Assembly: GCF_014201335.1 (NCBI RefSeq)
Contig: NZ_JACHEB010000001.1
Location: forward strand, 620,001-684,000
Length of the DNA: 64,000 bases
Direction of reading: 5' to 3'
Origin: Tunturiibacter gelidiferens
GTDB lineage: Bacteria; Acidobacteriota; Terriglobia; Terriglobales; Acidobacteriaceae
Shown: positions 15,474 to 23,968 of the stretch, one piece after another
How the letters are laid out: each line of letters begins with the position of its first letter
Position numbering within the stretch: the first letter of the stretch is position 1
Program-made: the position numbers and the translations under genes
Notes under the pieces: generated by a model
What the model was told of the DNA's origin: nothing
What the model saw: the letters and a program-made list of their open reading frames with translations, nothing else
Databases searched by the model: none

Positions 15474-16841
15474 ATGGCAAGGGACGCCGCTTACAGCAGA
15501 CGAGAGTTTCTAATCGGTGCCACCGCCGCGGCCTCAGGCGCGCTCACGGCGCAGAGCGCAATGGCGTTCGGGGCGAGCACTTCTGCTTTGCGCGGACGAT
15601 TCCTGACCCATGTCTCAGTCGTGCGGGTCAACCAGATCGAAGTAACGCCGACCCGTTCGATCGGAGAAGACGAAGCTCCGGACAACAGCCCGGCCCATAT
15701 TCGTTCACGAAGAGAAGCGTTTGCCAGAGGGTGCCCCGAAGGGAGGATGACGTGGGCGGTAAGCTGGCTGGCCTTAAACGACAACCGGCAGGAGTACAAA
15801 GACGCGCGCCGGCTTCTGGCGTCGTATCACGATCGCTATGGCGACGAGATCACCTTCATTCCGGGCGGCTACTTTGCACCCATGTATGACACGCGAGCGC
15901 ATAACCGGGAGACTATTCACAAGGCGTTGGGCTTGATCTCCACCATGGTCGGCGGCAAATATCGACCAGAGTGCCTCGTCGCGGGCTTCATGGATGCCGA
16001 AAACCAGAGATACCTCGCTACGGAAGAGGGCATTCATGTTTGCCAAGGGCAGATCTGGAGCCAGCACGGGATTGACCACGGTGATGGCGATGGCGGCATC
16101 TGCTATCCGTACTATCCAAGCCGGGAGCACTATCTGAAACCGGCACAGGGAGCGGCCGACTTCATCGACTGCGTGTGCCTGGATGGCTGGACCTGCGACT
16201 TTCTAACCGCACGACGGGAGGGCTTCGAGGGCGGCTATAACAGCCGACTCGGCGTGGGTCCAATCGAAGCTGTGGGAAATCTCGGCACGGAAGTAGGCCG
16301 TAGAGAGATGCTGGATACCACGGCGGCGCACTTTGACCGAGGCCACGCTCTGAATGGATTTGGATGGGTTACTGCGATCTGGGAGGTGTCCATTGGGCAC
16401 GACGAGGATCTGACCTACTGGCTGCAGGCCATCAAGGACAGGTGGCCAGACACCAGCGTGTTGACCGAGGGTGAGTTCGGCCTGAAGTGGCGCGAGCACA
16501 CTCCAAGCAACGCCTTGCTAAACTATCAGTTCGATGCTCGAGGAACCGGCGCTCCAGGGTCGGAAAAAGAGTTGGAGATCGAGTGGTACATGAATCGCGA
16601 GTTTCGTTTGGCGCTGCTGCGAAACTGGGAGAAGAACGAGTCACCAAAGGTCATCGACTTCACGCGCTACGACTTGCCGGCGCACGAACCGCAGACTCTG
16701 CAACGGGAGTGGAGCTTGATGAATGTGCTGAATCAGAAAGGCACGCGGCCGCAGGATAAGCCCCAGCGTCTGGGGCAATTGACAGCGGAGGATCAGCGAC
16801 GGATATTTGCGCGGTATCCGGAGCTCAAGAAGCTGAAATAA
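15474..16841 (+). CDS. Tat-exported protein, DUF3863-like
   Basis: 455 residues from the ATG at 15474, where a twin-arginine signal begins (SRREFLIGATAAASGALTAQ). After it comes a globular protein with motifs such as FIPGGYFAPMYDTRAHN, CLDGWTCDFLTARREGF and GFGWVTAIWEVSIGHDEDL. From memory it resembles the DUF3863/DUF3864 family, whose function is not known; the fold recalls deacetylase or glycosidase-like barrels, but I cannot assign an activity. Third codon positions are less C-biased than in the neighbours, which suggests a different history. It lies between a terminator and repeats and so is probably a single-gene unit. Confidence 0.8.
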   Translation: MARDAAYSRREFLIGATAAASGALTAQSAMAFGASTSALRGRFLTHVSVVRVNQIEVTPTRSIGEDEAPDNSPAHIRSRREAFARGCPEGRMTWAVSWLALNDNRQEYKDARRLLASYHDRYGDEITFIPGGYFAPMYDTRAHNRETIHKALGLISTMVGGKYRPECLVAGFMDAENQRYLATEEGIHVCQGQIWSQHGIDHGDGDGGICYPYYPSREHYLKPAQGAADFIDCVCLDGWTCDFLTARREGFEGGYNSRLGVGPIEAVGNLGTEVGRREMLDTTAAHFDRGHALNGFGWVTAIWEVSIGHDEDLTYWLQAIKDRWPDTSVLTEGEFGLKWREHTPSNALLNYQFDARGTGAPGSEKELEIEWYMNREFRLALLRNWEKNESPKVIDFTRYDLPAHEPQTLQREWSLMNVLNQKGTRPQDKPQRLGQLTAEDQRRIFARYPELKKLK

Positions 16842-16873
16842 AAAAATACCCTCTGACTGTGCGGCGAAGCCGG

Positions 16874-16925
16874 TACACAAGTCACGAAGTGACCGCCCCA
16901 CGCGCAGTGGGCCCGTCCGGCAGGA
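16874..16925. repeat. Dispersed double-hairpin repeat, family A, copy 2
   Basis: Nearly identical to copy 1: GTCAC-GAA-GTGAC at 16881-16893 and CCCAC-GCGCA-GTGGG at 16897-16911, then CCCGTCCGGCAGGA. It differs from copy 1 only by T to C in the second loop and at its edges. It is 32 bp after the stop of the DUF3863-like gene. Confidence 0.8.
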
Positions 16926-16953
16926 CATTGGCCGTTAAGTCACAGAAAAATCG

Positions 16954-17015
16954 TGTCAAGCCCCCAATCGTTCTAAACCCAGATCAAAAGCCACATGAAC
17001 GTGGCGCATTAGTTT
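16954..17015. repeat. Dispersed repeat, family C, copy 1
   Basis: Noncoding segment that opens with TGTCAAGCCCCCAA and closes with CACATGAACGTGGCGCATTA. A second segment with the same two ends and spacing lies at 18545-18606. It is 30 bp before the glutaminyl cyclase start and may overlap its promoter. Confidence 0.6.
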
Positions 17016-17044
17016 AGAGGTAAACTCTGCGATAGCCAGCCCAA

Positions 17045-17809
17045 ATGTTCTCGAAGATCTTCATCCGGTCCGCACTCTTCCTCGCACTCGCCGTCAACGC
17101 CTTCGCCGCCCCCGTCTACACCTACAAAGTCATCGCAAAATATCCGCACTCCACCGACAGTTACACCGAAGGCTTTTTCTACCTCAACGGCCTCTTCTAC
17201 GAAGGCATCGGCCTGAACGGTCACTCCGGCATCGTAGTGACGCAGCCCGAGACCGGCACTCCAGTCCAGCGGTTCGATCTACCCTCGAAGTACTTCGGCG
17301 AAGGCATCATCGACTGGGGACCGAACCTCCTGCAATGGACCTGGCAATCCCACACCGGCTTCGTGCTTGATCGCTTCTCCCTCCGCATCGTGAGCCAGTT
17401 TCACTACAGCGGCGAAGGCTGGGGCATCACGCGCACCGCAAAGGAACTGATCACCAGCGACGGCACCGCCACCCTCCGCTTCCGCAACCCTAACACCTTC
17501 GCCGAAACCCACCACATCATCGTCAAAGACGGTCCCAAAACCATCGACCAGTTAAACGAACTCGAATACATCAAAGGCGAAATCTACGCCAACGTCTGGC
17601 ACTCCGACCGCATCGCACGCATCTCGCCCACCGACGGACACATCATCGCCTGGATCGACCTCACGGGTCTCCTCCCCACCGACCAGCGCGTCAACGAAGA
17701 GTCAGTCCTGAACGGCATCGCCTACGACGCAAAGAAAGACCGCCTCTTCGTCACCGGCAAGCAGTGGCCCGCAGTCTTCGAAATCAAAGCCGTACCGAAA
17801 TCAAAGTAG
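17045..17809 (+). CDS. Glutaminyl-peptide cyclotransferase
   Basis: 254 residues with a signal peptide ending at AFAAP. The remainder matches the beta-propeller glutamine cyclotransferase of plant and bacterial type (EC 2.3.2.5): DSYTEGFFYLNGLFYEG, a repeated set of beta strands, LNELEYIKGEIYANVWHSDR and NGIAYDAKKDRLFVTGKQWP. These enzymes convert N-terminal Gln to pyroglutamate in exported proteins. It appears monocistronic, preceded by a family C repeat. Confidence 0.93.
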   Translation: MFSKIFIRSALFLALAVNAFAAPVYTYKVIAKYPHSTDSYTEGFFYLNGLFYEGIGLNGHSGIVVTQPETGTPVQRFDLPSKYFGEGIIDWGPNLLQWTWQSHTGFVLDRFSLRIVSQFHYSGEGWGITRTAKELITSDGTATLRFRNPNTFAETHHIIVKDGPKTIDQLNELEYIKGEIYANVWHSDRIARISPTDGHIIAWIDLTGLLPTDQRVNEESVLNGIAYDAKKDRLFVTGKQWPAVFEIKAVPKSK

Positions 17810-17878
17810 TTCTCCTTGCCGGTACCAATGCCAAGAAGGCGGCAACACCCGTCATGAGTGTCACGCAAACGACTCACA

Positions 17879-18385
17879 TCACGCATTGAGATCGGAACAG
17901 TGCAAGACGTACGATCCTGATTCAACCGAATCGGTGCCGGGCACGTTTTGATAGCTAACTTCAGAAATATCGCCCGGGTACGAGCTGAAATCGGTCAAGT
18001 CGGCGAAGATTCTGTTCACACGCCATCGGTGACCGAGGTCGTGGGGGTGATTAGCAGTGCAAAGGGGCGGCTGCAGCCGAACTTCGCCAGTGACGTAGTA
18101 GCCCTCCGGACACCCTGGCGGAAGAGGAATCCCCAGAAATCCTCCCTCTTCCGATATGGCCTTGATACCGAAGTCAAGTATGCAAGCCGCCCCCTGTTCG
18201 GGGTCCTGCGAGACGTAAATGACCTCGGCATTCACACGGTAGTAGTTATTAGCGATCAGCAGTGCGGACTTCGTCCTTTCCACGGTCTGAGTTAGCAGAA
18301 CATCAGACCAAAATTCGGTTGCGAACCAATCGAACTCTTCACCGACGTGGAGTTCTGGTTCACCATCGCCGATGACAACGCGCAA
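17879..18385 (-). CDS. Orphan hypothetical protein, possibly a fragment
   Basis: A 168-residue frame that would start at TTG (18383-18385), with a stop codon only four codons upstream. The composition is protein-like (for example FDWFATEFWSDVLLTQTVER and GYYVTGEVRLQPPL), with no signal peptide, membrane segment or domain that I recognise. A nearby short frame upstream (18425-18610) could be the 5' part of the same gene in another frame, in which case this is a remnant. Codon use is less C-biased than in the neighbours. Confidence 0.45.
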   Translation of the reverse strand: MRVVIGDGEPELHVGEEFDWFATEFWSDVLLTQTVERTKSALLIANNYYRVNAEVIYVSQDPEQGAACILDFGIKAISEEGGFLGIPLPPGCPEGYYVTGEVRLQPPLCTANHPHDLGHRWRVNRIFADLTDFSSYPGDISEVSYQNVPGTDSVESGSYVLHCSDLNA

Positions 18386-18544
18386 GTAGTGCAGGTTTCA
18401 TTCAAGGTTCATGGCGCACTCATTCTAGTTGATGACGAATGTTTGAATAATCGGTCCCGAGTCGCACAGCTCCGTGTCTGAAGTCGGCTCCTCGTTGACA
18501 GTTGGTAGTATCGGCGGTTGAGAGCGGGGCGACCCTGAAATAAG

Positions 18545-18606
18545 TGTCAAGCCCCTAAATCCTCTAACTCCATACCAAACAACCACATCCCCGTGGCGCA
18601 TGAGTT
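18545..18606. repeat. Dispersed repeat, family C, copy 2
   Basis: Opens with TGTCAAGCCCCTAAATC and closes with CCACATCCCCGTGGCGCAT, as in the copy at 16954-17015. It lies in the 470-bp noncoding stretch before serA. Confidence 0.6.
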
Positions 18607-18679
18607 CCACTCAATCCCGTAAAATAGAATCAGCATAGAAAAATTAGCCCTTTTGCAACTCAACAGCGACAACAACCGC

Positions 18680-18737
18680 CGTAACTCCTTTCATTGGACG
18701 AATTTAGCCGTAACCCATTTAGATAGACGAATTTAGC
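18680..18737. repeat. Two tandem 29-bp direct repeats
   Basis: Units at 18680-18708 and 18709-18737 share CGTAAC at the left and GACGAATTTAGC at the right and differ in the middle. They adjoin each other exactly. They lie 117 bp before the serA start. Confidence 0.7.
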
Positions 18738-18762
18738 GACCAGCCCCCTCTCTATCTAAATG
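18716..18762. promoter_or_regulatory. 12-bp perfect inverted repeat upstream of serA
   Basis: CATTTAGATAGA at 18716-18727 and TCTATCTAAATG at 18751-18762 are perfect reverse complements, 23 bases apart. The left arm overlaps the second tandem repeat unit. It could be an operator, a leader hairpin or the end of a vanished mobile element. Confidence 0.6.
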
Positions 18763-18853
18763 AAAACAAACAACTTGTGCGCGGGTAATGGGGAGGGGGG
18801 ACCCCCTCCAACGACCAGTCGCAGTGAACAGACACCGAACGCTGAGGTCAATT

Positions 18854-20476
18854 TTGAAGATCGTTCTCGCTGAAAAAGTCTCTCCCGCCACACTCGCAGT
18901 CTTCCAACAGGAACCCGGCTGGCAAATAGTCACCCCAGACCAGATCAAAAACGGACTAGCCGCTGAGCTATCCGACGCCGACGCCCTCGTTGTCCGCTCC
19001 GCCGTCCAGGCCGACGCCAAGCTTCTCGAGTCCGCTCCCAAACTCCGAGTCATCGGTCGCGCCGGCGTAGGCGTCGACAACATCGACACCGACGCCGCCA
19101 CTCATCGCGGCATCGTCGTCATGAACACCCCCGGCGCCAACGCCGTCGCCGTCGCCGAGCTCACCCTCGGCCTCATGATCTCCCTCGCCCGCGCCATCCC
19201 CCGCGCCAACTCCACCATGCACGCTGGCAAGTGGGACAAAAAATCCCTTCAGGGCCAGGAGCTCCGCGGCAAAACCCTCGGCATCGTAGGCCTCGGACGC
19301 ATCGGCCTTGAGGTCGCACGCCGCGCCGCCAGCTTCGGCATGAACATCATCGGCTATGATCCCTTCGTCGCCCCCGTCATCGCCCGCGAGAACAACGTCA
19401 CCCTCGTTCCCATCGACGACATCTTCAAGGCCTCCGACTACCTCACCCTCCACGTCGGCCTCACCACCCAGACCGAAGGCCTCATCAACTCGACTTCGAT
19501 CAAGATCATGAAGAAGGGCATCCGCATCATCAACTGCGCCCGCGGCGAGCTCATCGTCGAGCAGGCCCTCGCTGACGCCATCAAATCCGGCCATGTCGGC
19601 GGCGCCGCCCTCGACGTCTTCCACCAGGAGCCGCTCAAAGAGTCACCCTTCTACAATCTCGACAACGTCATCCTCTCCCCCCACATCGCCGGAGCAACCG
19701 ACGAAGCGCAGGAAGCCATCGGCATCCAGCTTGCCATGCAGGTCCGCGACTACCTCAAGCTCGGTGTCGTCCAGAACGCGGTCAACCTCCCTTCGCTGTC
19801 GCACGAAGAGTACAAAGAGATCGCTCCTTACATCGAAATGGCCGACCGCCTCGGTCAATTCCTCGCCCACGCCACTCCCGGCAACCTGGAAAACATCCAG
19901 ATCTCCTACACCGGCCGAATCGCTGCTGGCAAAACCGACCTCATCCGCAACGCCGCCATCGCCGGCATCTTCAGCAGCGCAGACGGCGGCAGCACCGCCA
20001 ACCGCATCAACGCCGCTGCTATCGCAGCCGAGCGCGGCATCCGCATCCAGGAAGATAAAAAAGAGTTCACCCCAGGCGGCGCAGGTTCAGTCCTCAAGAT
20101 CGTGCTCCACTCCTCCGACGGCGACGCCAGCGCCTCCGCAACCGTTCTCCACGGAAACTCACCCCGCCTGCTCAGCTACGACGGCATCGACATCGAGGCC
20201 CCGCTTCACGGCACCCTCGTCGCCATCCGCAACCACGACGTCCCTGGCGTCGTCGGCCGCATCGGCACCATCCTCGGCGAGCAATCAGTCAACATCGCCA
20301 ACTTCGCTCTGGGCCGTGCCCACTCCAACCACAGCCAGCGCGTACCCCACGGCCAGGCCCTCGCCGTCGTCCAGATCGACGTTCCCAAAGCCTCTTCCGC
20401 CACCGCAGCCGTCGATGCTCTGCGCAGAGTAGAAGCCATCGCCAGCGTTCGACTCATCGAACTCGGCAAACTTTAA
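18854..20476 (+). CDS. serA: D-3-phosphoglycerate dehydrogenase, long type
   Basis: 540 residues from a TTG start at 18854-18856, chosen because GAGGT lies five bases upstream and the protein then begins with the normal KIVLAEKVSPATLAVF. It catalyses the first step of serine synthesis. It has the substrate- and NAD-binding domains (RVIGRAGVGVDNID; GLGRIGLEVARRAASFGMNI; the catalytic RGELIVEQALADAIK region), then the ASB domain and a C-terminal ACT domain (VAIRNHDVPGVVGRIGTILG). This is the long form of about 530 residues, in contrast to the 410-residue E. coli form. It stands alone before fmdB-like. Confidence 0.95.
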   Translation: MKIVLAEKVSPATLAVFQQEPGWQIVTPDQIKNGLAAELSDADALVVRSAVQADAKLLESAPKLRVIGRAGVGVDNIDTDAATHRGIVVMNTPGANAVAVAELTLGLMISLARAIPRANSTMHAGKWDKKSLQGQELRGKTLGIVGLGRIGLEVARRAASFGMNIIGYDPFVAPVIARENNVTLVPIDDIFKASDYLTLHVGLTTQTEGLINSTSIKIMKKGIRIINCARGELIVEQALADAIKSGHVGGAALDVFHQEPLKESPFYNLDNVILSPHIAGATDEAQEAIGIQLAMQVRDYLKLGVVQNAVNLPSLSHEEYKEIAPYIEMADRLGQFLAHATPGNLENIQISYTGRIAAGKTDLIRNAAIAGIFSSADGGSTANRINAAAIAAERGIRIQEDKKEFTPGGAGSVLKIVLHSSDGDASASATVLHGNSPRLLSYDGIDIEAPLHGTLVAIRNHDVPGVVGRIGTILGEQSVNIANFALGRAHSNHSQRVPHGQALAVVQIDVPKASSATAAVDALRRVEAIASVRLIELGKL

Positions 20477-20560
20477 CGCTCCAACAACCGACGAGGCCTG
20501 AAAACGCATCTTCAAGCCTCGTCCCGCATCCCAATAAGTAAGAGACAGAGAAAGAAAGCC

Positions 20561-20941
20561 ATGCCGCTCTACGAATACGAATGCACCACCTGCCACAAGC
20601 ACACTGAAAAGATCCAGAAGTTCTCCGACCCAGAGATCACCGTCTGCCCTCACTGCGGCGGCCACCTCGAGCGCGTCATCTCCGCTCCTGCCGTCAGCTT
20701 CAAAGGTGGTGGCTGGTACGCCGACGGCTACGGCAACGCCAAACCAAAGTCCTCCGGCGACAGCAACGGGTCAGGATCAAGCACCAGCGACTCCAAATCC
20801 GGTGATTCGAAGTCCGGCGACTCAAAGTCTGCCTCGAAGTCGAGCACCGACTCCAGCTCCTCGGGCAGCAGCTCCCCGGCGACCGCTCCGTCTACCCCAA
20901 CAGCAGCGCCTGCAGCTTCCTCGTCGTCAGACAAGAAGTAG
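20561..20941 (+). CDS. FmdB-type zinc ribbon protein
   Basis: 126 residues. The first 55 form the FmdB/CxxC_CXXC_SSSS zinc ribbon (MPLYEYECTTCHKHTEKIQK, then CPHCGGHLERVISAPAVSF). The second half is a Ser/Asp/Lys-rich low-complexity tail with a repeated SGDSK unit, probably disordered. The function of the family is poorly known. It is 84 bp downstream of serA. Confidence 0.9.
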   Translation: MPLYEYECTTCHKHTEKIQKFSDPEITVCPHCGGHLERVISAPAVSFKGGGWYADGYGNAKPKSSGDSNGSGSSTSDSKSGDSKSGDSKSASKSSTDSSSSGSSSPATAPSTPTAAPAASSSSDKK

Positions 20942-20966
20942 CCGCGCAGGCGCTCCCAGCTTCGGT

Positions 20967-21410
20967 CTATGGCAGTGGCTTCAGTTGAATCCCTCTAACC
21001 AGTTCGCTCGAGACCGTCTCTGTGCTCTCCGCTCTCATTTTGACGACCTCTGCTCTCTTCTCGGGCGAGCCATACACCTTGGCAAGAACTGGCTCGGCAA
21101 GATCTGCGGACGTATCCAGCGCGGCCATATTCTTGAAATTAACCACGTACATTACGTCCCACTTATCCGGCCCCTCATAGTTAACTGAAGTGAATATCTC
21201 GTAGCTCGTGATGATACCCGCTGCTTTTTCAGCCTCGAAAACCTTGGGCGCATAAGCAAACGCTTCGAAAAACTCCTTAGTCTTCCCCGGCAATATTCGG
21301 AGCTTCACAGCCCGAGCGACTCCGACGTGACTGTAATACTGTTGAGCCAACCCGCTGAGCGGAGCAGCAGAAAGTACCAAAGCGACGAAACAACGTGCGA
21401 ACGCCTTCAT
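20967..21410 (-). CDS. Secreted protein of unknown function
   Basis: 147 residues with a signal peptide (CFVALVLSAAPLSGLAQQ). The mature part (VKLRILPGKTKEFFEAFAYA, then SYEIFTSVNYEGPDKWDVMY) recalls dimeric alpha-beta barrel proteins, but the match is by impression only. It converges on the fmdB-like gene. Confidence 0.7.
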   Translation of the reverse strand: MKAFARCFVALVLSAAPLSGLAQQYYSHVGVARAVKLRILPGKTKEFFEAFAYAPKVFEAEKAAGIITSYEIFTSVNYEGPDKWDVMYVVNFKNMAALDTSADLAEPVLAKVYGSPEKRAEVVKMRAESTETVSSELVRGIQLKPLP

Positions 21411-21732
21411 GGTCGTACCTCATCTATTTTGTATTTGGAGCTGCGCGAAAGACTACTCCACTTGTCAAGCTTCCGAACACCATAATTCGGCCGCTTCACG
21501 CGTCGAATTCGTCCAGAAATCCCAACATCTCCAGCAAAGCAACCACTGTCATCAATTAGCCACTTTCACCCTCTTCACGTCGCCCAAGAAGATACTGCTT
21601 CGCGCTTAGGTCATCTTCAGCTATCCTCTGTCTAAATTCCAGTCATAGCTCCACTCAGCCAATAGCTTTGCCTCAGGCATTAGCATCCGCATCTTCATCG
21701 CTGTTCCCATCGCGCAAGAAGGGTCAAGCCAA
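21411..21732. other. 322-bp intergenic region
   Basis: Separates the divergent secreted protein and APC permease genes. It should carry both promoters. I see no convincing -35/-10 pair, hairpin, repeat or short gene. An AAGG lies about ten bases before the permease ATG. Confidence 0.4.
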
Positions 21733-23124
21733 ATGGAGCAAACAGTCGCAGCTATCTCCGAGTCGAAAGCTCCATCGGGCCTGCGCATCAACATTCTCTC
21801 GCCGACGGAAACCCTAGCTCAATCCATCTCCACGATCGCTCCTACAACGACTCCGACGATGACGATCCCTCTCGTCTTCGCCCTCGCGGGCAACGGAACC
21901 TGGCTCGCTTACCTACTCGCAACAGTTGCCGTGCTGCTCATCGCCCTCTGCATCAGCCGATTCGCTCGCCACACCTCCTGCTCCGGAGCTCTCTACACCT
22001 ACGCAACCTCAGGCCTTCCTCCCTTCGTAAGCGGCATCGCCGGTTGGGCTCTCCTTCTCGCCTACATCGCAACAGGAGCAGCAGTAGCCGGAGGCTTCAT
22101 CAACTACGCGAACGTCTTCCTCATCGCCCTCTTCGGACGTACCGCTCCGACAACCATCCTCGGCCTGCTCTGTGTCGCCGCAGCCACCGCGATCGCCTAC
22201 CGCGACGTCCAGGTCTCCGCGCGCCTCATGCTCTGGATCGAAGCCCTCTCCGTCCTCTCTATCACCATCGTCGTAGTGCTCCTCCTCTGGCACAACGGCC
22301 TCCACATCGACCGCCCGCAACTCCACCTCAGCGGAGTCTCTCCCACCGCCGTTCGCCTCGGCGTAGTCCTAGCCCTCTTCAGCTTCGTCGGCTTCGAGAG
22401 CGCCACCACACTCGGCCACGAAGCCGTCAACCCACTTCGTACCATCCCTCGCGCCGTCATCCAGTCCGCCGTCTTCTCAGGCCTCTTCTTCATCCTCTGC
22501 GCGTACGTCGAAACCCTCGGCATGTCTGCAGCCCATCAGGATCTTGGTACCTCAACCGCACCACTGAGCGTCCTTGCGAACCTGGTCGGCGTGAGACCAC
22601 TCGGTCCACTCATCGACTTCGGCGCGCTGGTCAGTATGTTCGCCTGCACCCTCGCCTGCATCACCGCGGCCGCCCGCGTGCTGATGCGCATGGCCCGCAA
22701 CGGACTCGCCCACCACCATCTCAGCACCACCCACCAGAAGAACGCCACCCCCAGCTCCGCCGTCCTCCTCACTGGCCTCTTCACTGCGCTCCCCGTCTGC
22801 GCTCTCACTGCCCACGGCATCTCCGGCATCGACATCTACGGCTGGATGGGTTCGCTCTCGGTCTACGGCTTCATGACCACCTACGGCCTCGCCGCAATCG
22901 CTCTCCCGATATACCTCAAGCGCAACCGCACTCTTACCCCCGGCACCATCGCACTCTCCATCTCCGCCACACTCGCCACCCTGCTTGCACTCGCCGGAAC
23001 GCTCTATCCTGTACCCGCCCCACCCCTCAACTGGCTCCCCTACTTCTACCTCGCCTACCTTCTCTGCGGAATCGCATGGTATTTCATCACCCGCAACCGC
23101 ACCCCTCAGCTCTTAACCAGCTAA
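21733..23124 (+). CDS. APC family amino acid permease
   Basis: 463 residues with about twelve hydrophobic helices. The family signature is near the start: LAQSISTIAPTTTPTMTIPL and SRFARHTSCSGALYTYATSG. The mid-protein motif FVGFESATTLGHEAVNPLRT is the typical helix 6/loop sequence. It should import amino acids or related amines by proton coupling. The substrate is not known. It converges on the cytosine deaminase-like gene with 10 bp between the stops. Confidence 0.92.
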   Translation: MEQTVAAISESKAPSGLRINILSPTETLAQSISTIAPTTTPTMTIPLVFALAGNGTWLAYLLATVAVLLIALCISRFARHTSCSGALYTYATSGLPPFVSGIAGWALLLAYIATGAAVAGGFINYANVFLIALFGRTAPTTILGLLCVAAATAIAYRDVQVSARLMLWIEALSVLSITIVVVLLLWHNGLHIDRPQLHLSGVSPTAVRLGVVLALFSFVGFESATTLGHEAVNPLRTIPRAVIQSAVFSGLFFILCAYVETLGMSAAHQDLGTSTAPLSVLANLVGVRPLGPLIDFGALVSMFACTLACITAAARVLMRMARNGLAHHHLSTTHQKNATPSSAVLLTGLFTALPVCALTAHGISGIDIYGWMGSLSVYGFMTTYGLAAIALPIYLKRNRTLTPGTIALSISATLATLLALAGTLYPVPAPPLNWLPYFYLAYLLCGIAWYFITRNRTPQLLTS

Positions 23125-23134
23125 CCCGAGCAAA

Positions 23135-23590
23135 TCATTCCTCGCCGATATCTTCATTCCAGATCTCCGGTTTCTCCGCGATAAAACCCGTGAGTAGATC
23201 CGAACACTCCTGCGAATCAAGATCGATCACCTTCACCCCAACCTCTTTCAGCCATTCCACCCCGCCGGCAAAGTTTCTGCTCTCCCCCACCACCAAAGTA
23301 CGAATCCCAAATTGCCGAATCAATCCGCTGCAGTACCAGCAAGGCGCAAGCGTCGTCACCATGATCTTGTCCTTGTAAGACCGCTGCCTTCCCGCCCGAC
23401 GAAATGCATCCGTCTCTCCATGCACCGACGGATCGTCCTGTTGCACCCTTCGATTTCGTCCCGAAGCCAGCAGCTTGCCATCTCCATCAAACAACGCCGC
23501 ACCGATCGGAACACCACCCTCACTCCGACCGGTGCGAGCCTCTTGAAGTGCGACCTCAAGCATCGCCTGAAACCTTGCAACGTCCGTCAT
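23135..23590 (-). CDS. Nucleoside/cytosine deaminase, yeast FCY1-like
   Basis: 151 residues. Zinc ligands of the cytidine deaminase fold are His in VHGETDAF, with the catalytic Glu next to it, and two Cys in LAPCWYC. The C-terminus (FIAEKPEIWNEDIGEE) matches the ending of yeast cytosine deaminase, which closes over the active site, so cytosine to uracil deamination is the best guess. Guanine deaminase-like activity is the alternative. It lies next to the DUF6496-like gene on the same strand, 2 bp from its stop region. Confidence 0.88.
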   Translation of the reverse strand: MTDVARFQAMLEVALQEARTGRSEGGVPIGAALFDGDGKLLASGRNRRVQQDDPSVHGETDAFRRAGRQRSYKDKIMVTTLAPCWYCSGLIRQFGIRTLVVGESRNFAGGVEWLKEVGVKVIDLDSQECSDLLTGFIAEKPEIWNEDIGEE

Positions 23591-23592
23591 TC

Positions 23593-23892
23593 CTAACCTT
23601 TCTTGGGTGGTGGCGGTACCTTCTTGCCAGCCCTCCGCGCCTCCGACAAACCAATCGCAATCGCCTGCTTCCGACTGGTTACTTTCTTGCCACTGCGACC
23701 ACTCTTCAACGTGCCCTTCTTCATCTCTTTCATCTCAGTCTCGACGTTCTTACTCCCCGAAGGACTGTACTTTCGCGTCGAACTCTTCGTCGTCGCTTTC
23801 TTCGCTACCTTTTTCGCTGGGGTCTTCTTTGCTGCAGACTTCTTTGTTGCTTTCTTACTCGATGCCTTCTTTACTGCCTTCTTCGTTGCCAT
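23593..23892 (-). CDS. Lysine-rich DUF6496-like protein
   Basis: 99 residues from the ATG at 23890-23892, with AGGAGG eight bases upstream. The first half is a run of Lys/Ala motifs (KKATKKSAAKKTPAKK) like histone H1 tails. The second half (SKNVETEMKEMKKGTLKSG, then SRKQAIAIGLSEARRAGKK) fits the DUF6496 domain as I remember it. A DNA-binding role is suggested by charge only. It starts 76 bp after the lipoprotein gene stop and ends next to the deaminase start. Confidence 0.85.
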   Translation of the reverse strand: MATKKAVKKASSKKATKKSAAKKTPAKKVAKKATTKSSTRKYSPSGSKNVETEMKEMKKGTLKSGRSGKKVTSRKQAIAIGLSEARRAGKKVPPPPKKG

Positions 23893-23968
23893 GGTTTTGC
23901 CTCCTAGTTCTAAGAGGCAACAACATAGCTTCAACGTTGCATCAACTCCGAATCGAATCCAAACGCAG

